Notes under the pieces: generated by a model | Databases searched by the model: none | What the model was told of the DNA's origin: nothing | What the model saw: the letters and a program-made list of their open reading frames with translations, nothing else | Source: Anaeramoeba flamelloides | Taxonomy: Eukaryota; Metamonada; Anaeramoebidae | DNA length: 64,000 bases | Assembly (NCBI GenBank): GCA_027625915.1 | Contig: JANTQA010000036.1 | Span: forward strand, 12,607,001-12,671,000 | Reading direction: 5' to 3' | Program-made: the position numbers and the translations under genes | Shown here: positions 48,532-61,383 of the stretch, piece after piece | Numbering within the stretch: position 1 is the stretch's first letter | Layout: each line of letters begins with the position of its first letter

Positions 48532-50124
48532 TCTTTTTTTTTTTTTCAGGCCAGTTTTATTAAATTGAATTAATCTTGAAATCAAGATATCCTATTTTTT
48601 TTTTTTTTTTGTAGAAAAATACAGTAATAAGTAAGTAAACCAATTAATTTAATTAGTAATTTTTTTTCTTATTTTTTGTTTGATTTTGAAAGAAAAACAT
48701 AATTTTTATAATGCTTAATAATTATAATTCAAGTACAGGAAACACGTTCATATTGGTAATCGAGATGATAAAGATTGAATTTTTTTGAAGGTTTTAACAG
48801 GGTTAGAACATTTCTCAATTTGTATGTAATACCATTTATATGAAACTGAATCCTTCAAATCATTTCTTTAGCCAAATAAATTGATATTTTAATAAATATT
48901 ATAGTAAAATATAGTGGTATAAAATATTTTCATACCAACTTAAAAAATGGAAATCAAAAAAATGATAAAAATTGTCATGAAAAAATAAATACAAATTATT
49001 TATTTCTTGATATTGTCTGTAATATTTGATCCAATTAATTATTCTTTATTTGATTTGATTTTAAAGTCTTTATGAAAAAAAAATTTATTAGATTATGTTT
49101 GAGAAACAAATTACTTTTTATTTCTAAAAAATTTCCAAAATTGATTAAAAATCCTATTTTCATTTATGTCATCTAATTCTAATTTTAGTTCAGAAAATGA
49201 GCAATTTTTTAAATTCTTCTTGGGAATAAAGTTTTATTGGATGAATTCGTTTTATTTTAATACTTGATTATTTTCCATTAAATTTGAAAAGTCATAATAA
49301 TTCTGAATCTGATTGAAATTTTTTCTCAAATTTTCAATTATATTGGATTGGATCTTTGATAATTGTTCATTTATCTCTAAATCCAACCCTTTATTTTAAT
49401 TTTAGAAATAATATTCTTTGTTTTGGCTTGGTTTTATAAAAATATTTGAAAAAAAAATTTGTAAAAAAATGTTTTCTAAAATAATAATAAATAGTAATGG
49501 GGAAAGAAATTGAAGGTAATGAGTTGTTTGGACCCATTTAAAATAGGTAGATAAAATCAACCAATCTTCAAAAATAGGCTTTTATTGATTTTTTTTTTTT
49601 TTTTCATTTTTGATTTTCAAAAAGTTTATTTTGAAAGGCGATTTTTTAGGTTTGGTCTTCTAAAAGAAAATATTTGTTTCAAAGAGAGACCTTTTTGGGT
49701 CTGTTGTTTTTATACAGTCTATAATTAATTTCAAGCGCTCATATAAACACATCTCTAGATCCAAATACAAACTTAATTAAACTAAAAATTTAATCAAAAA
49801 AATAGTTCAAAAAATTGAAAAATGAAAGATTGAACTCTTAATTACTTTGGATTCTGGGTTCTTTTCACAAATAGAAATGTGAATAGTATTTTAGTTTCAA
49901 AGTTTCAATTATTGTCTGGTGGCACTCAAAAAATATTCTTTCAGTAATGTTTTCACACAATAAAATTTTTTCAAAATGGTAAAATGCGCTTACTTCCTTA
50001 AGTAAATTCAATACAGTCTTCCTAATAACCTCACATAATTTTAAAAGAGTTAAAAAATTGATATTTTTGAAAAAAAGCTGCTTTATGAAATCGAAAATTC
50101 AAATTCTATTAGAACATTATAAGT

Positions 50125-50345
50125 CTAATTTCAAAAATAGGGGTAGATTTTTCATCTGAAAAAAATTGTTTAATTGTAACTTTTTGAATAATAATATATT
50201 GTACTAAAGTTTTTCAAGATAATAACCAATATAGATTCTTAAATAAAAGTGAAATGTGATTATTTTATTTTTTGAAAGACAAATCAAGAAAAAAAAAAAT
50301 ATAATAATAAAAAAGCTTGCCCCTAATTTTGAAATTTAGTTTATA
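50125..50345 (+). repeat. Family J repeat, copy J2 (empty site)
   Basis: Collinear with the sequence flanking B7 at 34965-35390 but without the 197-bp insertion. The expected insertion point reads ATTGTTTAATTG, with a single TA at about 50170. Confidence 0.65.
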
Positions 50346-50634
50346 TAATTTTCTAATTCCTCTATTTCTGAAGAGTATTTTGTTTTTTTGGAAAAATTGT
50401 ATCTACAAATAAGATATATGAAATATATTATATCAATTATAAGATCTTTTTGATTTGGATCCCCAATTTTAATAATAATAATAATAAAATTATGGAAATA
50501 AAAACCAAAAGAAAAGATTTACTATTATTCATTATATCCATGCTAACCCAATTAAATTTAAATAATAATTAGAAAGATAAAAAATTATTTTTTTCAAAAT
50601 ATATACTTTTGGACATAAGGTGAAAAAATATTTA

Positions 50635-50880
50635 CACTTTATTTATTTATTGTGAGAAAGGAGTAATCAAAGAAAATTTACTAAATAAAAAAGAGAAGAA
50701 GAAAAATAATTAAAACATTAAAGTAAAAAAATATTATATCATTTACATGACTAAATTGAAAATTATCCACGTTCTGAAACGGGGGGGGGGGGGGGAAAAA
50801 CACGATAGAAAGATTATTAATAAATAAGATTCCACAAACTGTAATTAATAAATTGGTATTCCACGACTCCGAAAAGTGGG
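50635..50880 (+). repeat. Family H repeat, partial copy H3 with a 15-G run
   Basis: Begins like H1 (GAGAAAGGAGTAAT, AAAAAGAGAAGAAGAAAAATAA) and ends like its right part (CGATAGAAAGATTATT, GTAATTAATAAATTGGTATT). The middle of H1 is replaced by a short stretch with fifteen G (50781-50795). Confidence 0.55.
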
Positions 50881-51834
50881 GCACTTTGTACCCCAATTTA
50901 TATATTTTTTTACAATTTTAAGAATTTTTTATTTTCAATTTTTTTATTTTCAATTTTTCTTTATTACCTTAAGTTTTCTAACCATAAGAGCTTTGATGAA
51001 AAATTCTCGACAAAAAATATTTAAACTATTTTCACAAATTAACTTAATTGTTCAAAACACAAATAAAAAAATATTTTTTTACAATCTAAGATTTACTATA
51101 AAAATATATATCAATGTTTTGCCAATTATAGCCATATCTTATTTTTTTTTAATTGAGAAAATTGATCAATTTTCCAGAAAAAAAAAAAACATTCAGAGAA
51201 TCTACTTCATTCATAATAATCTTTCACAATGAATATACTTTGTTAATTTTTCAATAAGATAAAATTTTCAAAATCTCGAATTTAATATTTTGAGCTTCAC
51301 TTCACAAATTTCAAGATAATTAGAACATTAAAATAAAATATACATATTTTTATAATCCTTTTCGAAATAAAAAAGTAATTTTTTATTTTGCAAAAAGAAT
51401 AAGAAATTAAAAAAAAATTTTGCTTCATTTTTATTTTTCTTTTTTTCGTATCAAAAAGTAAAAAAACTGAGACTGAAAATTGTCTCTCTATTAAATTGTT
51501 AGGTTAACTTGTTTAATTCTTAGATATTAGATGACCCCGAAAAACCAAATTAAACCAAGACAATCAGCTGAATTGTTCTCCCCTTTACTTCTCAAAAACC
51601 TGAAAGTAAAACTATCCTGAAACAGTATTATAAATAGTTCAAAAAGACTTAATTATGAGAACTCCTTAGTCCACCCATTTGTTTTCAATTCTAATCTTGA
51701 AAAAAATACCTGAAATTAAGAATAAGTCCTTTCCCGATTTTTATTTGTAAATATTAGGGGAAATTGTTGTGTAATTACTAATATTTAAAACCAAATCCTT
51801 TTGATAACTAAAACCAATTTTTTCATGATTTTCG

Positions 51835-52150
51835 TAATAAACCTACCTAAAGTTCACTAAATTAAGTTACCTATAGAATACTCAAGATTTATTTGAAGCC
51901 TAAGTAGATCTTTTTATTATTGAAAAAAAATCCAGTTTTTATGAGGTTTACGAGAGTTTGGACAATGATAATTTTTATTCTTGTTTTTTGATTGATAGAA
52001 TGGTGTTCTGAACAAGTGTAATTTCATTAATCATCATTCTAATAAGTGGATTAGTTCGGATTTTCAGAGTTTGATTAAATAAAAGGAAAGAAATTATTCA
52101 ACAGAAACAAAACAACTTTCCTAATATTCACAATTTAAAATCTTTTCCTT
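51835..52150 (+). repeat. Family I dispersed repeat, copy I2, upstream of EXOSC9
   Basis: Collinear with I1 (42470-42800). It ends about 130 bp before the EXOSC9 start codon, so it probably contributes promoter or 5' UTR sequence. Confidence 0.6.
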
Positions 52151-52281
52151 GATTATTTCCACTTGAATAGTTTTTTCTTGAAAATCTACCATTTATAACT
52201 TACGAAATAATATTTTTCAAAATTTCATTTTTTCTTTTTGATACAAAATCAATTAAAAACAACAAGTTTAATTCACCTTGA

Positions 52282-55200
52282 ATGATTAAAAAAGGTCTCA
52301 CGAATAATGAAAAACAATTTCTTCAGCAAGCAATTAAAACCGGCCACAGGGTAGACAATAGATCTACTGACGAGTATCGGAAATTAAAGATTGAATTTGG
52401 AGAAAAATATGGTCAAGTAATTGTCCATTTAGGAAAAACAAAAGTGCTTTGTGATGTAACGGCAAATATCGTAAAACCTTTCCAAAACCGGCCTTATGAA
52501 GGATTTGTCAGAGTCTTTGTGACTCTATCACCCATTTCCTCACCTTTCTTATCACTTGACGATCGACCTAAGGAGGATATTATTGAGATCTCTTCAATGA
52601 TTGATAAGGGGATCCGTGAAAGTAGTGCTGTTGATCTTGAATCGCTTTGTATCGAGACCCATCAAAAAGTATGGGAGGTCATCTGTAAATTGCAAGTGAT
52701 CGATGACGATGGAAATATACCAGATGCTGTAAATATTGCTACAATGCTTGGTAAAATTCTCTTTTCTTTCTCTTTTGTTTTTTCTCTATTTTTGACAAGT
52801 TTACACCACACAAATTTAGATCTTTTAAATTTTAATTACGTAATTAAAAAGTTTTTTTCTTGAAATTGCAACCAATTTTTTCAATTCAAATAACCAACCT
52901 AAAGGTTTCAAATTTTAAGTTCCTTTCACTTGAAAGCTTTATTAATTTCAACAAAAGAATTTAAATTTTGAAAGTTTTGATTTTTCCTTTTTTTTTCAAA
53001 AATATTAAATGCCAAGTGCTTGCTTTAAAAAAAAAACTTTTTGTTTTATTATTTTTGAGGAAGAATAATGAACACACTCTTGGAATCTTAAAACCTAAAT
53101 TTATCAAAAGAAATTTATGTCTCAAATCAAGGATTTTATAATTTTACTAAAAAGATCCAAATATTTGGCCAGCATGAGATTAAACAAAATGTGTGACTTT
53201 AAGGATTATCTAAAATAAAGCCACCACGGGTGTCTTACGAATTAAAACATCAGTGAATTAGACTCTATATTTCTTGAGATCCAGAAGAACTATAGAAAAC
53301 TTCTTAATTTTAGGAATAGATAATTTGGCAAGATCAGATACTAAATTGGAAGACGGTAGTAAAAAGCACAACCCAACCATATTTCTTCTAATTCCATTTA
53401 TTCAGAGGTTTTTATTGGAAACTAGACAATACTTCAATTAGAAGAAAAATGATTAAGTTGTGGTTTTTACTACCATCTTTCAATTAAGTAGAAGATCGAT
53501 AAACATACCTTTTAATCGAAGTCTAAAAAATTTTATAGTTCTTCTGGATCTCAAGAAATATAGAGTCTAATTCACTGATGTTTTAATTCGTAAGGCCCCT
53601 GCAATGGCTTTATTTTAGATAGTCCTTAACAAGTTTTAAATTCGAACTTTATAGACAAGGACACATCTATAAAAATGAAAAAAACTTTTTTATTACCTTG
53701 GTTCCTTTATCTAATTGAGAAGAAACTGGAATTAACAAAGAGTAGCTGGAATGAATAATTGTAATTCTACTTCACATTTTTGCAAAAACATAATTTGAAA
53801 ATTTGTTTATTTATGTTAAACTTGATGAAAATTATTTTTTTTTTTCTTTCTTCAAAAACCTTGCATTGAAATAATGTGAATAGAATTGTTAAACTTTGAC
53901 ATTTTTGTTTCTCTTTTTGAACGTTGGATCAACAATAATGATCAAAAACCGGAAAATTAAACACAAAATTCACAAAAATACAGCTGTTTTAGGGATGTGG
54001 GCACCTAATTAATCCGAAATATACAATACAAATTCTAACTATTAAGGTTTAAGATCTCTGAAACAAGAAAAAAGATTATCTTGTATTGGGTGTGGCCACT
54101 TGTTATTTTGGTTCTTATCTGATCGATCTTAAGCTTTGTATTAATTTTAATTGTGGTTAAAAAATCAATTTTTGAATATTTTCTTTTTTTTTTTCCAAAA
54201 TACGAATTGAAGGGTCTAAGACTAATAAACAATATTCCAAAATCATTGTCCCATTAAAAATCAAATTTTGAAAATAAATATTTTTATAAATTGAAGTTAT
54301 CTATTATAATAAAAAAATTATAATTTTAATATTCGGCTCTATACACTAGAAATATTTATTTTTCATCTAAAATCAAAATAAAAAAAAGTAAAAAAAAAAA
54401 TGAAAAAAAATTGGGCCATTTCTTATGAAATTTAGTTTATATATAGATAGATATATATCCTTTAGTATTCAAGAACAACTAATAATTAAATATGATTTGT
54501 AATTCACTTTTAAATCGTTCTAAATATATAAAAACTTGATATTTTAAAAATTAAAAAAAATAAAAACCAAAAATTAAAAAAAAGAGAGTAACCAATTTTT
54601 GAAATGAGCATTACGGATTTTTTATTACTGAACTTTCACTGAAAAAAAGTTTAACAACAAGATTTTTTACGAATAATTAAATTCATTTTAAAAGACACTA
54701 CATAGTCTCACTTTTCTTAGTGATTATTATTTGTCTTTTCCAATATCTTTTTTTTTTTTCCACATGATCTTTTGCAAAAGAAAAAGATAAAAAAAAAAAA
54801 AAAAGAAAAGAAAAAGAAAAAGAAAAACTTTGAAAAAGCAAAAAAAAAATATTCAAAATTAGAAAAAATGATTCTGATCTAAAAATTGAAATATTTTTTT
54901 GATCAGAATATTGGAATAGACCCTCAAAACAACTCCCATTAACATTATAAAGTGAGTCAAAATTTTTTAAAAAAAGTTTAATTTTAATAAGACTATATCT
55001 GATACAAAATTAAAGGAAAAGAATATGAAATAAATTTTATTTTCCATTATTGTAATCGTAAAGAAAAGAAAAATGATTTCTTCTTCTTTTTTTTTATTTT
55101 TTTTTCTCCCTTAAGAATTGCACAGAATTTAAAAAAAAAAAATGTTAAAGGTTAACCTAATCATTCTTTAAAATTTGAAGTTTTTTTGTTACAATCTCAA

Positions 55201-57555
55201 AGAAAATTTCAAATCTAAAAAATTAAAAAAATTTTACCAAAGTAAATTCTAATTCTTTTAACATCATTGGAAATATTAATCTTTTGAATTCATTTATTTT
55301 AATTAATTCAAAAAATAATAAAATGATTTTTAGTTCAATTTCCATTTTAATGAATTTGATTACTCTACTTTCAAAACATTTAATGACAAAGAAGATTTCA
55401 AAAATTAACTAATTTGACAAAGTTTATTTATATATAAACCAATAAAAAATCTTTATTATTCAAAGTGAGGTTTTTGAAATTATTAAATTAAATGAAATAA
55501 AAAATTTTAAAGATTTATTTGAATTTATCAGTATTTTTTTAATGTAAAAAATTTACCCGGATTTTTTTTTACTATTAATGGTTAGATATTTTAATTTGAT
55601 GAGATCTTTGGTTATTTTTAGTTTGGGTTAAAAATAATCTACTTGACAAGTTTTTCAAAATTTGTTATTAACAACAATTTTCAGAAACTCATTAAATCGA
55701 TTTTGAAAATGAGCTTTTCTCAATTATAATTTTGGGGCTTTATTTGAGTATAGCTAAATTTTTTCAATTAGAAGAAAATTTTGAATTGAAAAACACAATT
55801 TTTAGAAAATTAGTTTAAAATCTGAACTTTAATTTTTTTTGGCAATTTTATTAGAAAGATATTTTTGTATTTAAACTCAAAGAGTTAACTTTTCAACAAC
55901 CACATTTAACATACAAAAAACATTTTCATATTCTTTATAATCATTAAAGAAGCAAACAGTATATTCGTGTTGTTTGGTCAAATCTCGCATTTGAAATTGG
56001 ATCCATTGTTGAACTAAATCATAAAAAGTTAATCATATGTTCTCTTAATAATTGTTTTACGGATGCCCGCGTCTGGAATTAAGAGAGATTTTGTTCCAAT
56101 TCATATTCAGGTTCGATTTTTCGAAAGACATAAATATAAGATCAATCAAATAATGACTCTGAAAATTAGTGGCTTTTTAGAAGCATAAAATTAAGTCTAA
56201 AGTTTCGATGATTGAATTTAAAATTATATTTGGGTGGTTTTTGTAATAATTTATAATATAAGATAAACATTTTATATTAATGGTAATTATTACCTTTTTC
56301 TTTATAACTGATACTTGGCAGGTATTCATTTGTACATTATCCACATCTAACCAAATATCTTTTTATTTCACAAGCAATATTTTATAAAAAACTTTCAAAA
56401 TATTATATATTATTAATCATTATTTATTCGAGATATTCTATCATTTAATTTCTGTCATTCCAATTAATTTCTGCATTTCCAATTAATTATTTTTTTTTTT
56501 TAGATTTTATATCGGATCCAACATAAACAATTTTTATATACTTATATCTAATTTTAACATGCATTAAAATTTATCATTTATCTTCTAAAAATATACTTTT
56601 TATAAAAGGCTTGATGCATTTCCGATTACCACAAATTAGTTTTGAAAATGAAAAATGTATTATACACACAAAAGAAGAAAAAGAATTGATTCCGTTAAGT
56701 ATTCATCATTTACCAATTTGCGTAACAATCGGCTTTTTTGAACAGGGTGACCTATTAATAATTGATCCAAATTTATTAGAGGAAAGGTCAATTGACGGGA
56801 GATTATCCATTATGGTCAACACTCATGAAGAAATATGTTCAATTCAAAAAGGAGGAGGTACACCATTAACAATAAAACAACTTTTGTACTGTACGCAATT
56901 GGCCTTTTCAAAGGCAAATGATATTGATAAATTTATTACCCAAGAATTAGAAAAAGATATTAAATTAAAAGAAAAAAAAGAATATGATGAAAGAGAAAAA
57001 GTGAGCTCTGTTTTGATCAGAGACGTTGAAAAGGAAAACTCAGATCCTATCACTTTTGGGAATAACAGCTTGGAATCTCAACAAAAGGATTTATTTGCCC
57101 ATTTATATCAGAAAAAAAAAAATGTTGGAAAAATTTTAACAATCAATCCTCTTAAGGAAAAAGAAGAAGATCAACTATTTCAAGGGAAAAATTCAAAATG
57201 GGAAATGGATGTTGAAAATAATGAAAATGATTCCACCACGAAAAATACAAATCAAAATAGAAAAAGACAAGTCGACCTTGAAGAATTTACAGAATTGGCA
57301 AACGAATTAATAAAAAGCAATAAAAAGCCAATTAATATTAATAATAATAATAATAGCAGTAAAAAGCAAGAAAAAAAAAATAATCAAAAAAAAAAACCAA
57401 AAATGTCAAAAGAAGAAATATCAATTCTCAAAAATTTTCTTGATGAAAAAAAAGATAATAAGAAGAAAAAGAAGAACAATAAAAATAAAAAAAAGAAGAC
57501 TAAGAAGAAATCGAAAAATGTTCAAATGTTTATCGAAGAAGAAGACAAAAATTAA
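52282..57555 (+). CDS. EXOSC9: Exosome core subunit RRP45/EXOSC9
   Basis: Exons 52282-52750 and 56609-57555 give 471 residues; human EXOSC9 has 439. The phase-1 intron (3858 bp, donor GTAAAA, acceptor AAAAG) rejoins NIATML with GLMHFRLP, matching the AxxxLCHFRRP region of the family. The RNase PH fold is clear: IKKGLTNNEKQFLQQAI at the N terminus, YGQVIVHLGKTKVLCDV, then the family-specific ESLCIETHQKVWEV and DDDGNIPDA. Exon 2 carries PLSIHHLPICVTIGFF, the strongest EXOSC9 signature, and IDPNLLEERSIDGRLSI. RRP45 is a non-catalytic subunit of the six-member exosome ring that threads RNA to DIS3/RRP6. The tail from about 290 is Asn- and then Lys-rich (about 380-465) and ends acidic; Lys-rich tails also occur in human EXOSC9. 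The long intron holds mobile elements E, C3 and G2. Confidence 0.95.
53203..53625. mobile_element. Family E foldback element in the EXOSC9 intron, TTAA-flanked
   Basis: Flanked by TTAA at 53199-53202 and 53626-53629. The arms of about 120 bp are nearly perfect inverted repeats; both contain TCTAAAATAAAGCCA, CTTACGAATTAAAACATCAG and TTCTTGAGATCCAGAAGAAC. Inner sequence is also inverted (GGTAGTAAAAAGCACAAC against GTTGTGGTTTTTACTACC), so almost all 423 bp can fold back. The first bases GGATTATC resemble family D (GGGATTAG). No other copy is in the window. The high arm identity suggests recent insertion. Confidence 0.75.
54455..54970 (+). repeat. Family G dispersed repeat, copy G2, in the EXOSC9 intron
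   Basis: Collinear with G1 (16850-17450), including AACAACAAGATTTTTTAC and ACAACTCCCATTAA. The A-rich centre here is short and interrupted by G. Just upstream, 54230-54440 is related to part of the insertion in A3 (40975-41140). Confidence 0.6.
55270..55533. mobile_element. Family C MITE, copy C3 (left end eroded)
   Basis: The right end, TTATTTGAATTTATCAGTA, matches C1 and C2 exactly. The left end is not recognisable with confidence and its position is estimated from the family length. Confidence 0.4.
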
Positions 57556-58340
57556 GATTTATATTTCAATCAAAATATTACTTTTTCATTGACAATTCAT
57601 AGATATTTAAATAAAATATAGATATATGTAGATTTATAAGTAATTAATTTTGATAAAAATTATTTAAAATTTTTTTTCAAATGATAAACTATATATTGAA
57701 TAATATTTAATTATTTTTATTTTATTTTATTATTATTTATTTTTTTTTTTTTAGAAAATTTTCAAGTTAAAAAATTCACTAAATTTTTAATTCTAAATTT
57801 CAATTTTTCAATATTCCTTTAATTTAGAATGTTTTTTAAACACAAAATATATCAATGTATTCAATAAAAAAAAAAAATTAATAAAAATAAAATTCAATTA
57901 AAGAGATAGTATGTTTTTAAAATAAAATGAAATCTTGAAGATCTTGAAAAATTTTGTAATTTGTACTTTGTGCATTGGTTGATGGAAATGGATGAGATAA
58001 CTTTGTCTAAACAATTTGTTAATTATGGATCTATTTTTTCGAAATCAAAATTCAAATATTTCCAATTTAAAACTAAAAAATGCAATTTATTTATTTTTAT
58101 TAAGAATTAAGATAATTTTTGAATAATTGTATAACTTATTTTTAGTTTTATGTTCGAAAAGCATTCCTTTTGAAAAAAATTTATTTTTTACGTATTTTTA
58201 ATTATCAATATTTCAATTCAAATCTCAGCCAATAAAATGAATATAAGTATAGATGATTAAATTAAAATTTGATAGAAGATTCAAAAAAAGTTTTCTCAAT
58301 TAAATTGAGACAAAAATAGAAAAAAAATAAATTTAGTTGA

Positions 58341-59093
58341 GGGATTAGCGTCTATCAAGGAGAAGCCTACGATCAAAGTATGTTGTAATTGGATGTAAAT
58401 GATATTAGTGCTACATTTTCAAATTATTATAAAAAATCGATTAGTCAAGTAGTAATATTTGTTGATCACATCAATTAAAAATGATCTATGTATTAGTAAA
58501 AAACTCCAACAATTTCAGAATAAAATTTGCATTTCGCCACAAATTTAAAGGTTGAATTCTTCAATTTTCAGACTCCAAAGTCACAAAATATCATTCTTAA
58601 ATTTGTCTCGAAATGTAGATTAGTTGCTAAAAAATTAGTTTTTTTTTTAAAAATTAAATAATTAACAAATATTTTTTTTTTTCTAATTATTTCTGAAATC
58701 ATGGAAATATATTGACGTTGCAATTAGCTTTATCAACAGCAAACAAAACTAATTCTTCTTTGTACTTTTATGTTGACAATTATTGAGTTAATCTTTGAAA
58801 TTCAAAAATTAAAAAAATAGTTACTTTTGGAAATTCTAAATCTAAATTATTCAATACCAGAATATTGTATTTTGGAGTTTTCTATTTTTAGATTTGGAAA
58901 AGGAATTAAAAAAATAATTTTTTCAAAATAAAACTTTTTTAAAAGGATGTTGAGTAAAAAATGTAATAATTTATTGTGCAATAAAATTTATAATAGATTT
59001 TTTAGAACTATTTGAGCCATGACGCACGAATATCATTTACACCCAATTACAACATACTTTGATTATACAGAAATCTATGGTAACACTAATCCC
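58341..59093 (-). mobile_element. Family D element, copy D2
   Basis: Right flank TTAA (59094-59097); left flank TTGA (58337-58340), a one-base change from TTAA. Both ends contain GGGATTAG, ATCAAAGTATGTTGTAATTG and GGTGTAAATGATATT or a close variant, in inverted orientation. It is 753 bp, against 755 bp for D1, and the interior is collinear with D1 in inverse orientation. Confidence 0.75.
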
Positions 59094-60169
59094 TTAATAA
59101 ATTATAATTTATTTTACCTGTTTTGTTTAATTTTAAAAAGGAATTTTTAAATTAAATTTTACATTATTTTTTTCAACTTTTAATAAATATGTTAGCTTTA
59201 ATAAAATAGTTTGAGGAAATAATAACAACCAAATAATTAATATTTATTGATTCGCCATAAAAAAATATAAAAATACTTTAGATCATGGAATTATTTTAAT
59301 TGTTTTTGAAAAGAAAAATTTTGATTTAAAAATAAAACACTGAATAAAAAAATGCATTTTTAATATTCTGAAGGTTATAGTAGTAGCATGAATTAATTAA
59401 ACTATTGGGGTCCTTTCTGTTTGATATTTGGGAAAATAGATCTCTTTTGCTACAATTTCGGTATTTTTTATTTTTTTTCTAATTTCCAAGTAATCGATAC
59501 CAAAAATAATATTAATTCTTATATGAATTTTAAAAATCGAATGGGTATTGTTTCTCAATAAACTAATAAAGATAAAAAATACCAAGGATAATAAACTGAA
59601 ATACTTTTTTGCTTATAGTAAAAAAATAATAAAAAAAATTAAAAATAAATATTTATTTTGGAATTGAATGAAGATTACTTGTTGAAATTTGAATTGAACA
59701 AGCCTAAAAAAATTAGCAAATCTGCTTTTTGAATGTAAGAGATATATACAAAATAGTTTGGCATTGAAAAATAAAATAATTATTTTCAGTGAAATAATAA
59801 GAAAATGTTTAATTTTTTGATATATTTTTTTGAAAAAAGATCTTAAAATTTCAAATGCTCAAGGAAAAAAAGGGATATTTAGTTTAGAGTTTAAGACTGG
59901 AAAACAGCATTTAATTGTCCTTTTTTGAAGTGAAATTTTTTGATAAAAAATTCAATCTTCAATAGATACCCGGGTTTTCGAAGTCTTTTTCATTAATTAG
60001 ATTTACATTTTGTGATTATTGATTACTAATGGGGTTTGAAAACAATTTGAAAAATTAATGCTAAGTTAATTATTTAAATTGTTAAAAAATAGTTTTTTTA
60101 GTTTGGTAATTTAAGAGATTTGTTTGAATCATTTTTTTTTAATTTGAGAAATGTAAAGAAAATTTATTT

Positions 60170-60839
60170 AATTTTCTGTTTATTTCAAAAAAAAAAAAAA
60201 CCCTAGGCACTTGAGGACACTCTACGGAAATTGGCATCACTCTATAACACTTGATGGTACTCTACTTCACTTCGTGTATGACCAAAAAAAAATTAGGAAT
60301 TTTATTAAAGACACAAAAATAAATTTATTATTAAATTCGTGCACCCATTTCCCCACTCTGAGAGGTTGTGTTTAGGTTTTTTTTTAATACAAAAGAATTG
60401 AGCAAAATCAATGATTTTACTATATTCTTTTAAATAAAAAAAAAACCTAACGACAGTGGAATACCAATTATCAATCACGGATTGTGGAATTTTTATCTAT
60501 AATCAATAACCTATCTATCGGATTTTTCACCAGCCTGTGTATTCAGGATAAGTTTTGTCAAGTGCCTAGCTTTTTTTTAATTTTTGAAATTAAAAGAAAT
60601 TTTTTGAAATTTTTTTTTTATTTCTCAAATCAAAAAAAGGTTAACGGTGGTTTTCCAGGGTTAGAAAAAAATTAGTAAAATCAAGGATTTTACTCAATTC
60701 TTTCAAATACTGGAAAACCTAACGACAGTGGATAGTTTCTATTTGCTCATGAAAATGATAATTTTATTTTTTATACATATTTTAATTAGTTTTCTTCTTC
60801 TCTTTTTTTTATTTGATAAATTTTGCTTTAATTAAACCT

Positions 60840-60840
<1 letters not shown>
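60170..60840 (-). repeat. Family H dispersed repeat, copy H2
   Basis: The reverse complement is collinear with H1 (39650-40140): CACTGTCGTTAGGTTTTCCAG, TTTGAAAGAATTGAGTAAAA, GCTAGGCACTTGACAAAACT and so on. It has a second CGTTAGGTTTTTTT unit, making the whole partly self-complementary. At 60195-60285 there is a less AT-rich stretch with repeated CACTCTA and CACTTGA words. Confidence 0.6.
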
Positions 60841-60870
<30 letters not shown>

Positions 60871-61094
60871 TTTATTATTCAGTAAAGAGAAAAAACATGA
60901 TGAATCCTTTTTAGTAATGATATCAAAAAGATTATTATTTTTTAATTTTTTTTTAAATCAGAGATTCATATTTTCGATTATTTTCATCGACTGGGCAATC
61001 CCATGGAAAATGAACAAATATACTTATTTTGAATTTTAATAAACTCCAAAAAAAAAAAATAATAAAAAAAAAAAGTAGAAGGATTTTTTATTGA

Positions 61095-61351
61095 TTATTT
61101 CTGAGAATTTTCAATTTTCATCAATTGCCCTTGTGTTGTTTTTTTTTCATCAATTTGGTTTTCGTTTTCATATTCTTCTTCATTTTGATTTATAGAAATA
61201 TCCTTTTCATTTAAATTCTCTAAATTATTTTCATTTTCTTTTATATTAGATTTCCTTTTTTCTTTTTCAAATTGTTTTCGTTTTTCATAAAGTTTGTCAT
61301 AATATTCACGTTGAATCCTGAACAATTTATTCAATAAAGATTGTGATGGAT
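61095..61351 (-). CDS. Probable 3'-terminal exon of an unrecognised gene
   Basis: The frame is open from a plausible acceptor (TATAG at 61356-61352, then ATCCATCA) to the stop at 61095, giving about 85 residues. It starts DPSQSLLNKLFRIQREYYDK, a well-ordered amphipathic helix likely to be a coiled coil. It then becomes a Lys/Glu/Asn-rich acidic tail ending KKTTQGQLMKIENSQK. The open frame extends upstream to an ATG at 61382, but the added residues (MLFYFLSSHI) look like intron polypyrimidine. No upstream exon is visible in the remaining 2.6 kb, so earlier exons probably lie beyond a long intron, past the window end. The tract is followed upstream by an AAT microsatellite in the presumed intron. 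I do not recognise the family. Confidence 0.45.
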
Positions 61352-61382
61352 CTATATGAGAAGAAAGAAAGTAAAACAACAA

Positions 61383-61383
<1 letters not shown>

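Larger units (their letters stand above)
46394..52281. other. 5.9-kb gene-free region upstream of EXOSC9
   Basis: ADA2 and EXOSC9 are divergent, so both promoters should be within it. I see no gene. It holds a TA tract (48507-48531), repeat J2 (about 50125-50345), a partial family H repeat with a 15-G run (50635-50880) and repeat I2 (about 51835-52150). Short open frames (47436-47672, 47983-48183, 50681-51232) show no domain. Confidence 0.5.
57556..61094. other. 3.5-kb gene-free region between EXOSC9 and the 61-kb exon
   Basis: The flanking genes converge here. No gene is visible. It holds family D copy D2 (58341-59093) and repeat H2 (about 60170-60840). Open frames at 59397-59585 and 60484-60675 have no domain; the latter is within H2. 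Confidence 0.5.
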
